Notes: generated by a model not told the origin, from the letters alone. A DNA stretch of 64,000 nucleotides from Dyella psychrodurans (GCF_003363265.1 NZ_QRBF01000008.1:4024-68023); one strand, 5' to 3'; counted from the first letter of the stretch, positions 18,702 through 27,895 are shown. A program made the numbers and translations.

Positions 18702-19244
18702 TCAGCGCGATCTGGCCTTCCACTGCTCGCGCGTCTGGCCCCAGATCTGCGCGACGGTACTTTGATAAGGCGGCGGCATTTTTCTGATGTCGCGCAGCCG
18801 GGAGCCCAAACGCCTGGCCAGCGCGATCGACGCGAGATTGTCCGCATCGATGGAGTGAATGATGTCGTTCCAGTTCAGGTTCTCGAATGCCCAGTCGATG
18901 GCAGCGACGGTACCTTCGTAGGCGTAGCCCCTGCCCCACGCCTCGCGCGCAAGTCCCCAGCCCACTTCAGTGCCGGGCCAGCCTTCGGGGTGCCATGGGC
19001 CAAGACGACCGATCCAGCGGCCGCTTGCCTTTTCGATCACCGAAAACATCGCAAAGCCCTGGATGGCCCATGCGCCGGCGAGCGTGAGAAAACCACGCCA
19101 AGCGAGTTCGCGCGGCTGCTGGCCGCCGATAAAACGTGCGGCTTCGACGTCGGCCATGTTTTCGGCGTAAGCGTCGAAGTCTTCTGCCATCGGCGGCCGA
19201 AGGATGAGGCGTTCGGTTTCAATGCGGATATCGGGGATCGACAA
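18702..19244 (-). CDS. GNAT family N-acetyltransferase (RimJ/RimL type)
   Basis: 180 residues of the Acetyltransf_3 group. The start IRIETERLILRPPMAEDFDAY is the standard RimJ/RimL-like opening, and the acetyl-CoA-binding core is EVGWGLAREAWGRGYAYEG (motif A), followed by IHSIDADNLASIALARRLG. It probably acetylates an amine on a protein or small molecule with acetyl-CoA in the cytosol; the substrate is not readable. It sits between gcdH and the fused E1 gene with short gaps, consistent with one transcript. Confidence 0.9.
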   Translation of the reverse strand: MSIPDIRIETERLILRPPMAEDFDAYAENMADVEAARFIGGQQPRELAWRGFLTLAGAWAIQGFAMFSVIEKASGRWIGRLGPWHPEGWPGTEVGWGLAREAWGRGYAYEGTVAAIDWAFENLNWNDIIHSIDADNLASIALARRLGSRLRDIRKMPPPYQSTVAQIWGQTREQWKARSR

Positions 19245-19286
19245 GGCTGGGCTCCTTAAGCTCCCTCTCTCGCAGCCAGATGGAAA

Positions 19287-20456
19287 TCAGAACGCGTTGA
19301 TGCCCGTCAGCTCGCGGCCTACCACCAGCTGATGCACGGTTTCGGTGCCTTCGTACGTAATGACCGATTCCAGATTCAGCGCGTGACGGATCGCGGAATG
19401 CTCGACGGTGATGCCCGCGCCACCGAGGATGTCGCGGCATTCGCGCGCGATATCGATGGCCATGCGGCAGTTGTTCCACTTGGCGAGCGACACCTGAGTG
19501 GGCTCCATCTTGCCGGCGTCCTTCAGGCGGCCGAGCTGCAGCGACAGAAGCTGGGCCATGGTGATGCGGCGCGCCATGTCGGCCATCTTGAGCTGGATCG
19601 CCTGATTGGCGGCGAGTGGGCGACCGAACAGGATGCGTTCCTGCGTGTAATCCATCACTTCCTTCAGGCACGCCTGCGCGGCACCGATCGGGCCCCACGT
19701 AATGCCGTAGCGCGCCTGCGTGAGACAGCCCAGCGGTCCCTTCAGGCCTTTCACGTTCGGCAGGCGATTGGCTTCCGGCACGCGCACGTTGTCGAAGAAC
19801 AGCGCGGAAGTGACCGACGCGCGCAGGCTCATCTTCTTGTGCACTTCCTGCGCGGTGAAACCCTTGGTGTCGGTGGGCACGATGAAACCCTGGATGCCGT
19901 CCTCGGTCTGCGCCCACACGATGGCGATCTGCGCAATATTGCCGTTGGTGATCCACATCTTGGCGCCGTTGATGACCCAGTCGCCGCCGTCTTTCTTGGC
20001 GTGGGTCTTCATGTTGGCGGGATCGGAGCCGCCATGCGGTTCGGTCAGACCGAAGCAACCGATGATCTCGCCCGCCGCCATTTTCGGCAGGTAGTGCATC
20101 TTCTGCTCTTCATTGCCGTAGGCGTAGATCGGGTACATGCACAGCGAACTCTGCACGGACGCGAAGCTGCGCAGACCCGAATCGCCGCGCTCCAGCTCCT
20201 GGCAGATCAGGCCATAGCTGACGCCGTTCATGCCGGCGCAACCGTATTTTTCGGGGATGGTGGCACCCAGCAAGCCCAGGCTGGCGATTTCCGGGATCAA
20301 TTCCTTCGGAAAACGGCCCTGATCGAAGCAATCGCCGATGATCGGAATGACTTTTTCATCGACAAAACGACCGACGGTGTCCTGCACCATGCGCTCTTCA
20401 TCGCTGAGCAGGGAGCGGACGTCGTAGAGGTCGAGCGGGTTCAAACGAGCTGCCAT
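19287..20456 (-). CDS. gcdH: Glutaryl-CoA dehydrogenase
   Basis: 389 residues of the acyl-CoA dehydrogenase superfamily. Features fitting the glutaryl-CoA branch, which oxidises and decarboxylates glutaryl-CoA to crotonyl-CoA in lysine and tryptophan breakdown, are LRSFASVQSSLCMYPI with the substrate-binding Arg, CFGLTEPHGGSDP, and the catalytic Glu369 in ITYEGTETVHQLVVGRELTG. The start lies behind a 205-base GC-rich gap from the catabolic operon, so it probably has its own promoter and heads a gcdH-GNAT-E1 transcript. That gap contains a 10-bp AACGGCCGTT palindrome at 20602-20611 but no gene. Confidence 0.94.
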   Translation of the reverse strand: MAARLNPLDLYDVRSLLSDEERMVQDTVGRFVDEKVIPIIGDCFDQGRFPKELIPEIASLGLLGATIPEKYGCAGMNGVSYGLICQELERGDSGLRSFASVQSSLCMYPIYAYGNEEQKMHYLPKMAAGEIIGCFGLTEPHGGSDPANMKTHAKKDGGDWVINGAKMWITNGNIAQIAIVWAQTEDGIQGFIVPTDTKGFTAQEVHKKMSLRASVTSALFFDNVRVPEANRLPNVKGLKGPLGCLTQARYGITWGPIGAAQACLKEVMDYTQERILFGRPLAANQAIQLKMADMARRITMAQLLSLQLGRLKDAGKMEPTQVSLAKWNNCRMAIDIARECRDILGGAGITVEHSAIRHALNLESVITYEGTETVHQLVVGRELTGINAF

Positions 20457-20661
20457 GGCGGTTCCGGAAACGGTCGAGGGAGCCCATTATTGTAGCCGGG
20501 GCCGCTGCGCTCGGTCATGTCCGAATGCAGCAGCCGTCAGGCTGGGGCCAGCTTGGACCGCCCGTACTCAGGCGAAGGTCAGGGCTGGCCCAAAGTGGCC
20601 GAACGGCCGTTTTCGAACGCCCGTCGGGCGCGGGCTGGCTTGACCGCCTGGCCCGCGCCAC

Positions 20662-22275
20662 TCATACCACGCCCTGCAGGATCATCCCTGCGCCCTTCTC
20701 GGCCACCATCATCGTCGCCGCGTTGATGTTGCCGGATGTCACGTTGGGGAAAATCGACGCGTCGACGACACGCAGTCCGCGTACGCCGTGGACCTTGAGG
20801 CGCCTGTCCACCACGGAGGTCGAGGGGTCGCTGCCCATCGCGCACGTTCCACAAAGGTGATAGATCGATCCGCAGTTTTCCTTGAAATACTCCAGCATCG
20901 TCGCGTCGTCGTGCACCGTTGCACCGGGAAGCGTTTCCTCCACGGTGATGGCACGCAGCGCGCGCGTCTGCATGATGCGGCGGATCAGTCGGCTGCCTTG
21001 AATCACCTCGTCGATATCTTTTGGGGTGCTTAGATAATTGGGATTTATCAACGGAGCATCGTTGATGTAGCGCGACGCGATGCGAACCCATCCGCGACTG
21101 GATGGTCGGCAAGGATTGAAGCAAACAAGGAATCCCGAATAAGGTTCGGGCTGAATGCTAGCCTTGCTGCTCTTTGGAATCTGATAGGAGAGCGGATTGA
21201 AATAAAGCTGAAGATTCGGATAAGGCTGCGTATCGGTCCCGCGAAAAAAACCGCCCGATTGGTTGATGCTCATGGACAGAGGACCGCTGCGTGCGAGCAT
21301 GTATTGCAAGCCAAATTTCATCTTTCCGAAAAGCGACCCCAGCTCGTCATTGAGCGTGCGGACGTTCGCTTTGTAGTAATAGCTCGCGCAAAGATGATCC
21401 TGCAAATTGGCGCCGACTGCAGGCAAATGATGTTGCAACGATATGCCATGCTGGTCCAGCAACGCCTTATCGCCGACACCCGAACGCTGCAGAATTTGAG
21501 GCGTACCCACGGCGCCCGCGGATAGCACGACTTCACGCCGTGCATAAAAATCGCGTATCGCGCCTTTCTGGTTGACGCGAACACCTGCCGCGCGCCCTTC
21601 TTCATCAAACAGCACACGCTCCACCATGGCGTCATGTTCGATCGCGAGGTTCTTGCGCGACGAAGCCGGATGCAGATAGGCAACGTTGCTGGAACAACGC
21701 TCGCCGCGCTTCGTGTTGAGATCGTAGATGCCCGCACCCTCGAAGTTCGGCCCATTGAAATCCTGGCTAACGGGATAGCCAAGCTCTTTGCATGCCGAAA
21801 GAAACACATCGCAAATAGGGTGTGTCTTTCCACGCATCGGGCTGATCTGGATGGGCCCCTGGCCGCCGTGATACTCGGAATCACCTTCTGGATGGGTTTC
21901 GAGCTGGCGAAAGTAAGGCAGGACGTCACGCCACGCCCAACCCTCATTGCCATGGGCGGCCCAATCGTCGAAATCGCGCGCGTGACCACGTACGTAGATC
22001 ATGGCATTGATGGAACCCGAACCGCCCTGCACCTTTCCGCGCGGCGCATAGAGCTTGCGCCCGTTGAGCACGGGCTGTGCCTCGGTGTAGTTCATCCAAT
22101 TGTATTGCGGGTTGTAATACAGCTTGACGAAACCCGTGGGCATTTTGATCCAGGGCGAATTGTCCTTGCCGCCCGCTTCCAGCAACAGAACCGAATGGTG
22201 GCCCGATTCGCTCAAGCGGCTCGCGAGAATGCTGCCAGCCGAACCCGCCCCGACGACGATGTAATCAAAGGTCAT
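20662..22275 (-). CDS. GMC family FAD-dependent oxidoreductase (choline dehydrogenase-like)
   Basis: 537 residues. The FAD-binding GAGSAG is at residues 9-14, followed by LLLEAGG and, further on, GKVQGGSGSINAMIYVRGH (GMC signature 1) and SAGAVGTPQILQRSGVG (signature 2). Near the C-terminus YHLCGTCAMG supplies the catalytic His and SGNINAATMMVAEKGA the partner Asn. GMC enzymes oxidise alcohols to aldehydes, passing electrons to oxygen or a membrane acceptor. It is the last gene of the catabolic operon, eight bases after the dehydratase, and with the AldA-like enzyme it could form an alcohol-aldehyde-acid sequence. No export signal is visible. Confidence 0.92.
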   Translation of the reverse strand: MTFDYIVVGAGSAGSILASRLSESGHHSVLLLEAGGKDNSPWIKMPTGFVKLYYNPQYNWMNYTEAQPVLNGRKLYAPRGKVQGGSGSINAMIYVRGHARDFDDWAAHGNEGWAWRDVLPYFRQLETHPEGDSEYHGGQGPIQISPMRGKTHPICDVFLSACKELGYPVSQDFNGPNFEGAGIYDLNTKRGERCSSNVAYLHPASSRKNLAIEHDAMVERVLFDEEGRAAGVRVNQKGAIRDFYARREVVLSAGAVGTPQILQRSGVGDKALLDQHGISLQHHLPAVGANLQDHLCASYYYKANVRTLNDELGSLFGKMKFGLQYMLARSGPLSMSINQSGGFFRGTDTQPYPNLQLYFNPLSYQIPKSSKASIQPEPYSGFLVCFNPCRPSSRGWVRIASRYINDAPLINPNYLSTPKDIDEVIQGSRLIRRIMQTRALRAITVEETLPGATVHDDATMLEYFKENCGSIYHLCGTCAMGSDPSTSVVDRRLKVHGVRGLRVVDASIFPNVTSGNINAATMMVAEKGAGMILQGVV

Positions 22276-22283
22276 GCTTGATG

Positions 22284-23501
22284 TCAGCCTTTTGCCGGTG
22301 AGTGGTCTTTCACGTCGGCCGGCACTGGTGCCATCTGCAAATGCAGGCGCTCGCCGGTATACGGCGAATGTTTGCGTACGACGTCCATGTTCAGCTCCAC
22401 GCCGAGGCCGGGCTCTTTCGATGGAATGATGTAGCCGTCCTCCCATTGCAGCGGCTTCTTCAAGACCTCCGCATGAAAGCCGCCCCACGTTCCGATGCTT
22501 TCCTGGATCAGGAAATTGGGCGAGCATGCCGCAAGCTGGAAGCTCGCCGCCGCGCCGATAGGACCGTTATAGAGGTGCGGCGCAATCTGCGCGTAGTACA
22601 CCTCGGCCATGCTCGCGATCTTTTTCGCTTCCAGCAAACCACCACAACGCCCCACATTCATCTGCAGGATCGCCGCGCCGCCCGCTTGGAGCAGTTTGAA
22701 ATACTCGTACTTGGTGGTGAGGCGCTCGCCGGTGGCGATAGGAATGGAGGTTTTCGCGGCCACCTGGCCCATGGCCTCTTCCTGTCCAGGCGGAACGGGT
22801 TCCTCGAACCACAGCGGGTCGTATTTCTCCAACCGTTTGGCAAGACGGATAGCCGATGAAGGCACCATTTGCCCGTGCGTGCCAAACAGCAGATCGCAGC
22901 GATTTCCGACAGCTTCGCGAATCTTGCGGCAGAACGTCTCGCAGCGCTCGAGCACATCCAGCGATACCTGATGGCCGGAATACGCGGTGTACGGCCCGGC
23001 GGGATCGAACTTCACGGCAGTGAAACCCAACTCCATGTTTTGCAACGCGCATTCGGCTGCAAGATCGGGGTCGCTGTAGTCGTACTCGCCCTTGCTATTC
23101 ACGGGATAGAGATAGGTATACGAGCGCAAACGCTCGTGCACCAGACCGCCCAACAATTCGTACACAGGCTTGTTGGCGGCTTTGCCGATGATGTCCCAAC
23201 AGGCCATTTCAAGCCCGCTGACGATACCCATCATGGTGAGATCCGGACGTTGCGTGAAGCCGCTCGAATAGGCTTGGCGGAAAAAGCGCTCGACATGATG
23301 CGGATCGTGGTTGAGCAGATAACGCTCGAATGCATCTTCGATGGCCGGCACCATCACCTTGGGGTGGAAGGTGGCGGCGTAGATTTCGCCGACGCCTTCG
23401 ATGCCGTTGTCGGTCTTCAATGTGACGAACAGCCAATACATGCCGCCGACGTGTGGCGGAGGCACGGCAACAACGTGGGTCTCCAGCGAAACGATCTTCA
23501 T
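22284..23501 (-). CDS. Enolase-superfamily sugar-acid dehydratase-like protein (mandelate racemase family)
   Basis: 405 residues with the MR_MLE N-terminal capping and barrel domains. Conserved points are Glu233/Glu234 in WFEEP, Glu259 in TGERL and the general-base candidate His309 in APHLYNGP. These and the C-terminal PGLGVELN recall galactonate-dehydratase-type enzymes that dehydrate aldonic acids to 2-keto-3-deoxy acids. The place usually held by the first metal-binding Asp (DxH/DxN) reads GTHGQ here (207-211), so mechanism and substrate are open. ATG 23501 overlaps the MFS gene's stop (ATGA) with GAAGG upstream, which indicates translational coupling. Confidence 0.85.
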   Translation of the reverse strand: MKIVSLETHVVAVPPPHVGGMYWLFVTLKTDNGIEGVGEIYAATFHPKVMVPAIEDAFERYLLNHDPHHVERFFRQAYSSGFTQRPDLTMMGIVSGLEMACWDIIGKAANKPVYELLGGLVHERLRSYTYLYPVNSKGEYDYSDPDLAAECALQNMELGFTAVKFDPAGPYTAYSGHQVSLDVLERCETFCRKIREAVGNRCDLLFGTHGQMVPSSAIRLAKRLEKYDPLWFEEPVPPGQEEAMGQVAAKTSIPIATGERLTTKYEYFKLLQAGGAAILQMNVGRCGGLLEAKKIASMAEVYYAQIAPHLYNGPIGAAASFQLAACSPNFLIQESIGTWGGFHAEVLKKPLQWEDGYIIPSKEPGLGVELNMDVVRKHSPYTGERLHLQMAPVPADVKDHSPAKG

Positions 23502-24799
23502 GCTGCCTTCCTTTTGGCAATGCGCTTGTTGAGGATGAGCGCAGCGATCACGCCAAGCACGCCCATGGTGACGATGTACGAGTAATAGATCTGGTACCCC
23601 ACCACGCCGGGGAAATGCTGGGTCGTCCAACCGTTGATCAGCGGTAACAAGATGTCTGGGGAATAGGCGATGACGGACACGATGCCGATGGCCAAACCCG
23701 TAACGCGAACCGGCACATTGCATACATCAAGGATGGCCCAGTACAGACCGCGTATGGCGTACACCATCAGGCCAATGAACAGCACAAGCCCGGCTGCGAG
23801 GACAACGCCATGAAACATCGTCGCAATGATCAAGCCGGCAATGCCCAAGGTGGCCAAGACCAGCGCACAGATAAGTACGCGCAAAGGAGTGAGCCGATCC
23901 CCCAGCAAACCGCCACCGATGCCGCCGAAGGGGCGCATCCATAGTTTTGCGGTAGTCACCGTTGCAGCCGCCGCAGCGCTCAAGCCGAGGCCGCCCTGCT
24001 CCAGATAAGCGGAAAAACTATAAGTGGCCCAGAACAAGTGATAGCCGCAAAACACGATGGCTGTCATCAGCCACAGCTCGGGAAGCCTGCACAAAAAATT
24101 CAGATCGGCTAGCAGATTGCCTTTCTGAACTTGCATGGTTTCCGTTACCGCGGCGGGTTTGCGCGGATCGCGCAACAAGGCAAATAGGATCGCCAGGGCG
24201 ATGCAGCTGTACGCATAAAGGTGGATAACGAGCTGAAAGCCTTCCGCAAGCGACTGGCCCTGTTTGCTCGTTTGATAGGTAAATAGCGTAAGCGCGATCG
24301 TCGCGAGCGATGCCTCGATCACTCCACGACCACCATCGAGCATACCGAAGAAACGCCCCTGCTCCTCCTTCGCCGCCAGGGATTTCAAGCGCTTCAGTAA
24401 GGGAGCCCAGAACGTAAGTCCCGTGGTAAGGCCACCCATGAAAAAGATCACAGGCAAATAATCAAAGCCCGGAAGAGTGGCATACCACAGCGCCAGAAGA
24501 CCGGTGGCAAACAACGAGAAAGTGATCAGCAAGCGTGGCGGCAGACGATCCGCCAGCCAGCCGCTGGGAAGGTAACTGAGTACGAATGCCGTACCCATGC
24601 TCGAATACAGATATCCAAGCTGCTGGTTATCGATCCCCATCGCCACCAGCATGCTGCTTTGATACACCTGGCGCAGATAAAAGACGGGATAAATGGTGCC
24701 CGCCGCAACGACCAGCAATGCAAGCTGCCCGTAGCGATAAAACTTGCTGCCTTGCTGTGAGGATGCATCCTGCATTGCCTCTGTTGCTTTCATGTCCAT
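23498..24799 (-). CDS. MFS transporter, probable sugar-acid or metabolite importer
   Basis: 433 residues with about 12 membrane helices and the loop signature SGWLADRLPPR after helix 2. A large central loop lies near the middle (LRDPRKPAAVTETMQVQ). Overall shape resembles glycerol-3-phosphate/organophosphate or ACS-type MFS carriers, but I cannot name the substrate. The operon position between AldA and the dehydratase suggests uptake of that pathway's substrate. Start 24799 (MDMKATEAM) lies five bases after the aldA stop; an ATG at 24793 is nearly as good. Confidence 0.87.
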   Translation of the reverse strand: MDMKATEAMQDASSQQGSKFYRYGQLALLVVAAGTIYPVFYLRQVYQSSMLVAMGIDNQQLGYLYSSMGTAFVLSYLPSGWLADRLPPRLLITFSLFATGLLALWYATLPGFDYLPVIFFMGGLTTGLTFWAPLLKRLKSLAAKEEQGRFFGMLDGGRGVIEASLATIALTLFTYQTSKQGQSLAEGFQLVIHLYAYSCIALAILFALLRDPRKPAAVTETMQVQKGNLLADLNFLCRLPELWLMTAIVFCGYHLFWATYSFSAYLEQGGLGLSAAAAATVTTAKLWMRPFGGIGGGLLGDRLTPLRVLICALVLATLGIAGLIIATMFHGVVLAAGLVLFIGLMVYAIRGLYWAILDVCNVPVRVTGLAIGIVSVIAYSPDILLPLINGWTTQHFPGVVGYQIYYSYIVTMGVLGVIAALILNKRIAKRKAA

Positions 24800-24804
24800 A
24801 CGAT

Positions 24805-26229
24805 TCAGTACCTCATTACGACAAGACGGGTTTGGGTGAACTCGAGCATGCCGTGCTTGCCGTCGTCGCCACCCAGACCGGAGCGTTTCCAGCCCGCGTG
24901 AAATCCTTGATAGGGATCCGCCGGCGTGCGATTCACGTAGATCTCGCCTGCCTCGATGCGGTTGGCAACTTTCAGCGCAGTGCGATAGCACTCGGTGTAC
25001 AGCACGGAAGAGAGGCCGAATTGATGATCGTTGGCCATCTGCAGCGCCTCATCCAGTGAGTCGTAACGAAGTACCGGCAATACGGGCCCGAAGATCTCTT
25101 CCTGCACGATCTCCATGTCCTGACGACAGCCGCTCAGCAACGTGGCGGGATAGAAGAAGCCGCTCCCCGCAGGCATCGTTCCGCCGCATTCAAGCATTGC
25201 GCCCTCGTTTATCGCGCGCTGCACCTTGGCGTGAATGTCCTGACGCGCACGGTCGTTGACGAGCGGCCCCATCCGACTCGGATCTTCGGCGCGATCGCCG
25301 ATGCGGACGGCTGCCAGCTTGTCGCGCAGCAAAGTCAGAAATCGGTCATGCACGCTGGCGTGCACATAGACGCGCTCGATCGCCGTGCACAGCTGCCCGC
25401 AATGGGTCGTCTTGGAACTCGCAATCGCGCTCGCGGCCTGTTCCAGGTCGACATCGGGCTCGATGATCGCCGGCGTTTTACCGCCCAGCTCTAGCGAAGG
25501 CTTGGCTATGTTGGCCTTGCAATACTCAAGCACGGATCGACCGACGCCGACGCTGCCCGTAAGGGTGATCATCCCTACCGCCGGCTGCGTACACAGCTCG
25601 CCCGCCTGTTCGTGCCGCATCGCCAGAATGTTCACCAAACCCGGCGGGAAGCCGACCTGCTCGATCGCGCGAGCAATCTCGAAGGCGCTCAGAGGTGTGT
25701 TGTTGCTCGGGCGAACGACGACGGCATTACCCGTGATCAATGCAGGCGCGATCTTGCGCAGCAACGTGTAAACGGGATAGTTGAACGGGATCAGGCAAGC
25801 AACGACACCAATGGGTTCACGCTGAAGAAGAATGGTCTCGTCAGCGTTGTCGCTGGGAATGACTTCGCCCTCGATACGGCGAGCCCATTCCGCGTGATAC
25901 CGCGTAATTTCCGCCGCATAAACGGCTTCACTCACTGCATCGGAAAGACTCTTGCCGGACTCCCTGGCAAGCGCCGCCCCAATGGCATTTGCATGGGCCA
26001 CCAGTGCATCGGCCAATCGGCGCAAATGCTGAGCACGCTCGATCGCCGGCAAGCGTGCCCAGCCACGCTGCGCTCGTGTCGCGGCTGCGACAGCCATTCT
26101 TACTTGCGCAGTACTGGCTGCTTCAATTTCCGCTATCCGCTCCCCGGTTGCGGGATTGCTTACGACGATGGTTGACTTATCATCCGCGTCGACAAAAGCA
26201 CCGTCGATGAAATTTCGCTCCTTGCGCAT
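24805..26229 (-). CDS. aldA: Aldehyde dehydrogenase, lactaldehyde/glycolaldehyde dehydrogenase (AldA) type
   Basis: 474 residues closely following E. coli AldA. Landmarks are AEWARRIEGEVIPSD, PFNYPVYTLLRKIAPALITG, the general base Glu247 in SLELGGK, the nucleophile Cys281 in HCGQLCTAIERVY, EIFGPVLPV and the C-terminal QGFHAGWKRSGLGGDDGKHG. AldA oxidises L-lactaldehyde or glycolaldehyde to the acid with NAD in the cytosol, steps reached in fucose, rhamnose or related sugar breakdown. Here it is embedded with a dehydratase, transporter and porin but without an aldolase. The 114-base gap to the porin shows no clear hairpin. Confidence 0.92.
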   Translation of the reverse strand: MRKERNFIDGAFVDADDKSTIVVSNPATGERIAEIEAASTAQVRMAVAAATRAQRGWARLPAIERAQHLRRLADALVAHANAIGAALARESGKSLSDAVSEAVYAAEITRYHAEWARRIEGEVIPSDNADETILLQREPIGVVACLIPFNYPVYTLLRKIAPALITGNAVVVRPSNNTPLSAFEIARAIEQVGFPPGLVNILAMRHEQAGELCTQPAVGMITLTGSVGVGRSVLEYCKANIAKPSLELGGKTPAIIEPDVDLEQAASAIASSKTTHCGQLCTAIERVYVHASVHDRFLTLLRDKLAAVRIGDRAEDPSRMGPLVNDRARQDIHAKVQRAINEGAMLECGGTMPAGSGFFYPATLLSGCRQDMEIVQEEIFGPVLPVLRYDSLDEALQMANDHQFGLSSVLYTECYRTALKVANRIEAGEIYVNRTPADPYQGFHAGWKRSGLGGDDGKHGMLEFTQTRLVVMRY

Positions 26230-26343
26230 TCACACTCCTCATTCATTGAACGACATCAACGCCCATCGCATTCCGAAGGCAACACCGCACGGTTGGCTCG
26301 ACGAAAATTCAACGGCGATGCATGGCGGTCCTGTCGAACCGCC

Positions 26344-27555
26344 TTAGAAATACCAGGCGACATTCATGAAAAACTGCCCTCTCCAATGGTCGATACCACC
26401 GGCTGCAAGGCTTTGGGCGTAGCTGCTACCACCGAGATAAGGGTCGTTGCGACCTTTACGCCATTCGGTGTAAATCGAAAGAAATTTGAGGGAAAACGAT
26501 GTACCTGCGATCCACCGCTGCGTATTGCGAAATTGCGGATCGGTCTTGTCGTACAAGCTGTAACTGAGATACGGATGCACATCGGTGATCCATCCCCAAA
26601 GATAACTGCCCGGGACGGAATAACTCACATTGGCCAGATACAAGTTGCCCCTTGTCGCCATGTTGTACGTGCCGTCGTAACCACCGATGGTGATCGTCTG
26701 GTTCGCACCATTCGGATTTTTTGGCGACATGACTTGGCGGGTGTATTGAAGCTTTACTCCCCAAGGGCCATGACTCCCCATGTAGTGCAGCGCAAATTCA
26801 TCGCGCCGCCCATCGAGGCGGGTGTCGCGGTTGTACAAGGTGGATGTGAGCAGTGAAACACCCACCTCGCCTTTCCATTCCCCAGCCTGTACCTTTTTCG
26901 CAAGACGCCCCACAAACATGTCCCGCTCGATGTTGTCGGTACCACCTGCGACATAGGGATCGGCGGGTGTCACCACGGTCGAGTAGGTGCTGCCACGACT
27001 CGTGCCATTACCGGGCCACGCGGGGCGCGCGTAATAACCGGCCTGGATGTTCCAGTCGCCGATGTCCTTGATGTATTTCGCGCCGATCTCATCGAGATCT
27101 TCCAGGCCCATCGTGAAGGCCAGGGTTTCCAGGAAGGTGTCGCTGTAAAGCCGCTGGAGACCGAACGGCACCTGATTCAGGCCGACTTGTACCTGTTGCG
27201 TCGGGTCGAACCGGTAGCCGATCCAGGCGTACTCGGCGAAGTTGATGTCGCCGAAGTGACGGGTGTACTGATACGGATAGTCCTTGCCGTAGAAGCGATA
27301 TCGCGCAGCGCCGATCCAGCTATCGGAGGTGTATTTGGCGCTCAGCATCAGCGTATCGATGCCGAACTTGTGGATACCGCGCGTGGAGTCTTCATCCACG
27401 CGAGCACGTATCGCGCCGCCCAGGTCCAGGTTATCCGTGACTTCCACGGCCGAAACGGGTGTGCTGCAAACCATCAGAACAGAGAACAATGCGCCGGCGA
27501 TGCATGCCGACAATCGCTTGTAAACTTGCACAGTTGCATCCTTGCATGAGCTCAA
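26344..27555 (-). CDS. Outer-membrane porin, first gene of the catabolic operon
   Basis: 403 residues. The signal peptide region LSACIAGALFSVLMVCSTPVSA is followed by amphipathic beta-strand-like segments rich in Tyr, Trp and Gly. The chain ends in Phe (NVAWYF), the usual C-terminal residue recognised by the Bam machinery. It resembles substrate-induced porins that accompany sugar or acid catabolic operons rather than general porins; the exact family is not certain. As the promoter-proximal gene it should be the most strongly expressed member. An inverted repeat at 27656-27682 lies about 100 bases upstream of its start. Confidence 0.85.
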   Translation of the reverse strand: MSSCKDATVQVYKRLSACIAGALFSVLMVCSTPVSAVEVTDNLDLGGAIRARVDEDSTRGIHKFGIDTLMLSAKYTSDSWIGAARYRFYGKDYPYQYTRHFGDINFAEYAWIGYRFDPTQQVQVGLNQVPFGLQRLYSDTFLETLAFTMGLEDLDEIGAKYIKDIGDWNIQAGYYARPAWPGNGTSRGSTYSTVVTPADPYVAGGTDNIERDMFVGRLAKKVQAGEWKGEVGVSLLTSTLYNRDTRLDGRRDEFALHYMGSHGPWGVKLQYTRQVMSPKNPNGANQTITIGGYDGTYNMATRGNLYLANVSYSVPGSYLWGWITDVHPYLSYSLYDKTDPQFRNTQRWIAGTSFSLKFLSIYTEWRKGRNDPYLGGSSYAQSLAAGGIDHWRGQFFMNVAWYF

Positions 27556-27655
27556 TCATGGCGACCATCGATACACCGCAAGGTCGCCTCCACCGCTGTA
27601 CGACTCCACTGGCGCTGCTTGCAGTCAACCTGTGCAGGCCGGCGCGGATGAGTGC

Positions 27656-27682
27656 AGGTACTTGTACTTGAGAACAGTACCT
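27656..27682 (-). promoter_or_regulatory. Inverted repeat, candidate operator for the porin operon
   Basis: AGGTACT (27656-27662) and AGTACCT (27676-27682) are perfect 7-bp inverted arms around a 13-base spacer that itself contains GTACTTG. The site lies about 100 bases upstream of the porin start in the 340-base gap (27556-27895) shared with the DMT gene, which otherwise holds no gene. No regulator gene is adjacent. Confidence 0.4.
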
Positions 27683-27895
27683 CGTCGAACACTCGACTCA
27701 TGTCAGAGGCGTCCCCACAAGACACAGGACAAACGACTACAATTTCGTCATCCTGATACCTAGTACGACCCTCGGCTCGCACCTCTCTGTCAATGAGTGA
27801 CTTGCTGCAGGGCGATTCCATCGAGTGGCATGACGACAGCCACGCGTTCATCGCGCCGCCACCCACCAAGCCCCATACCGCTCCTCGGAACCCGC

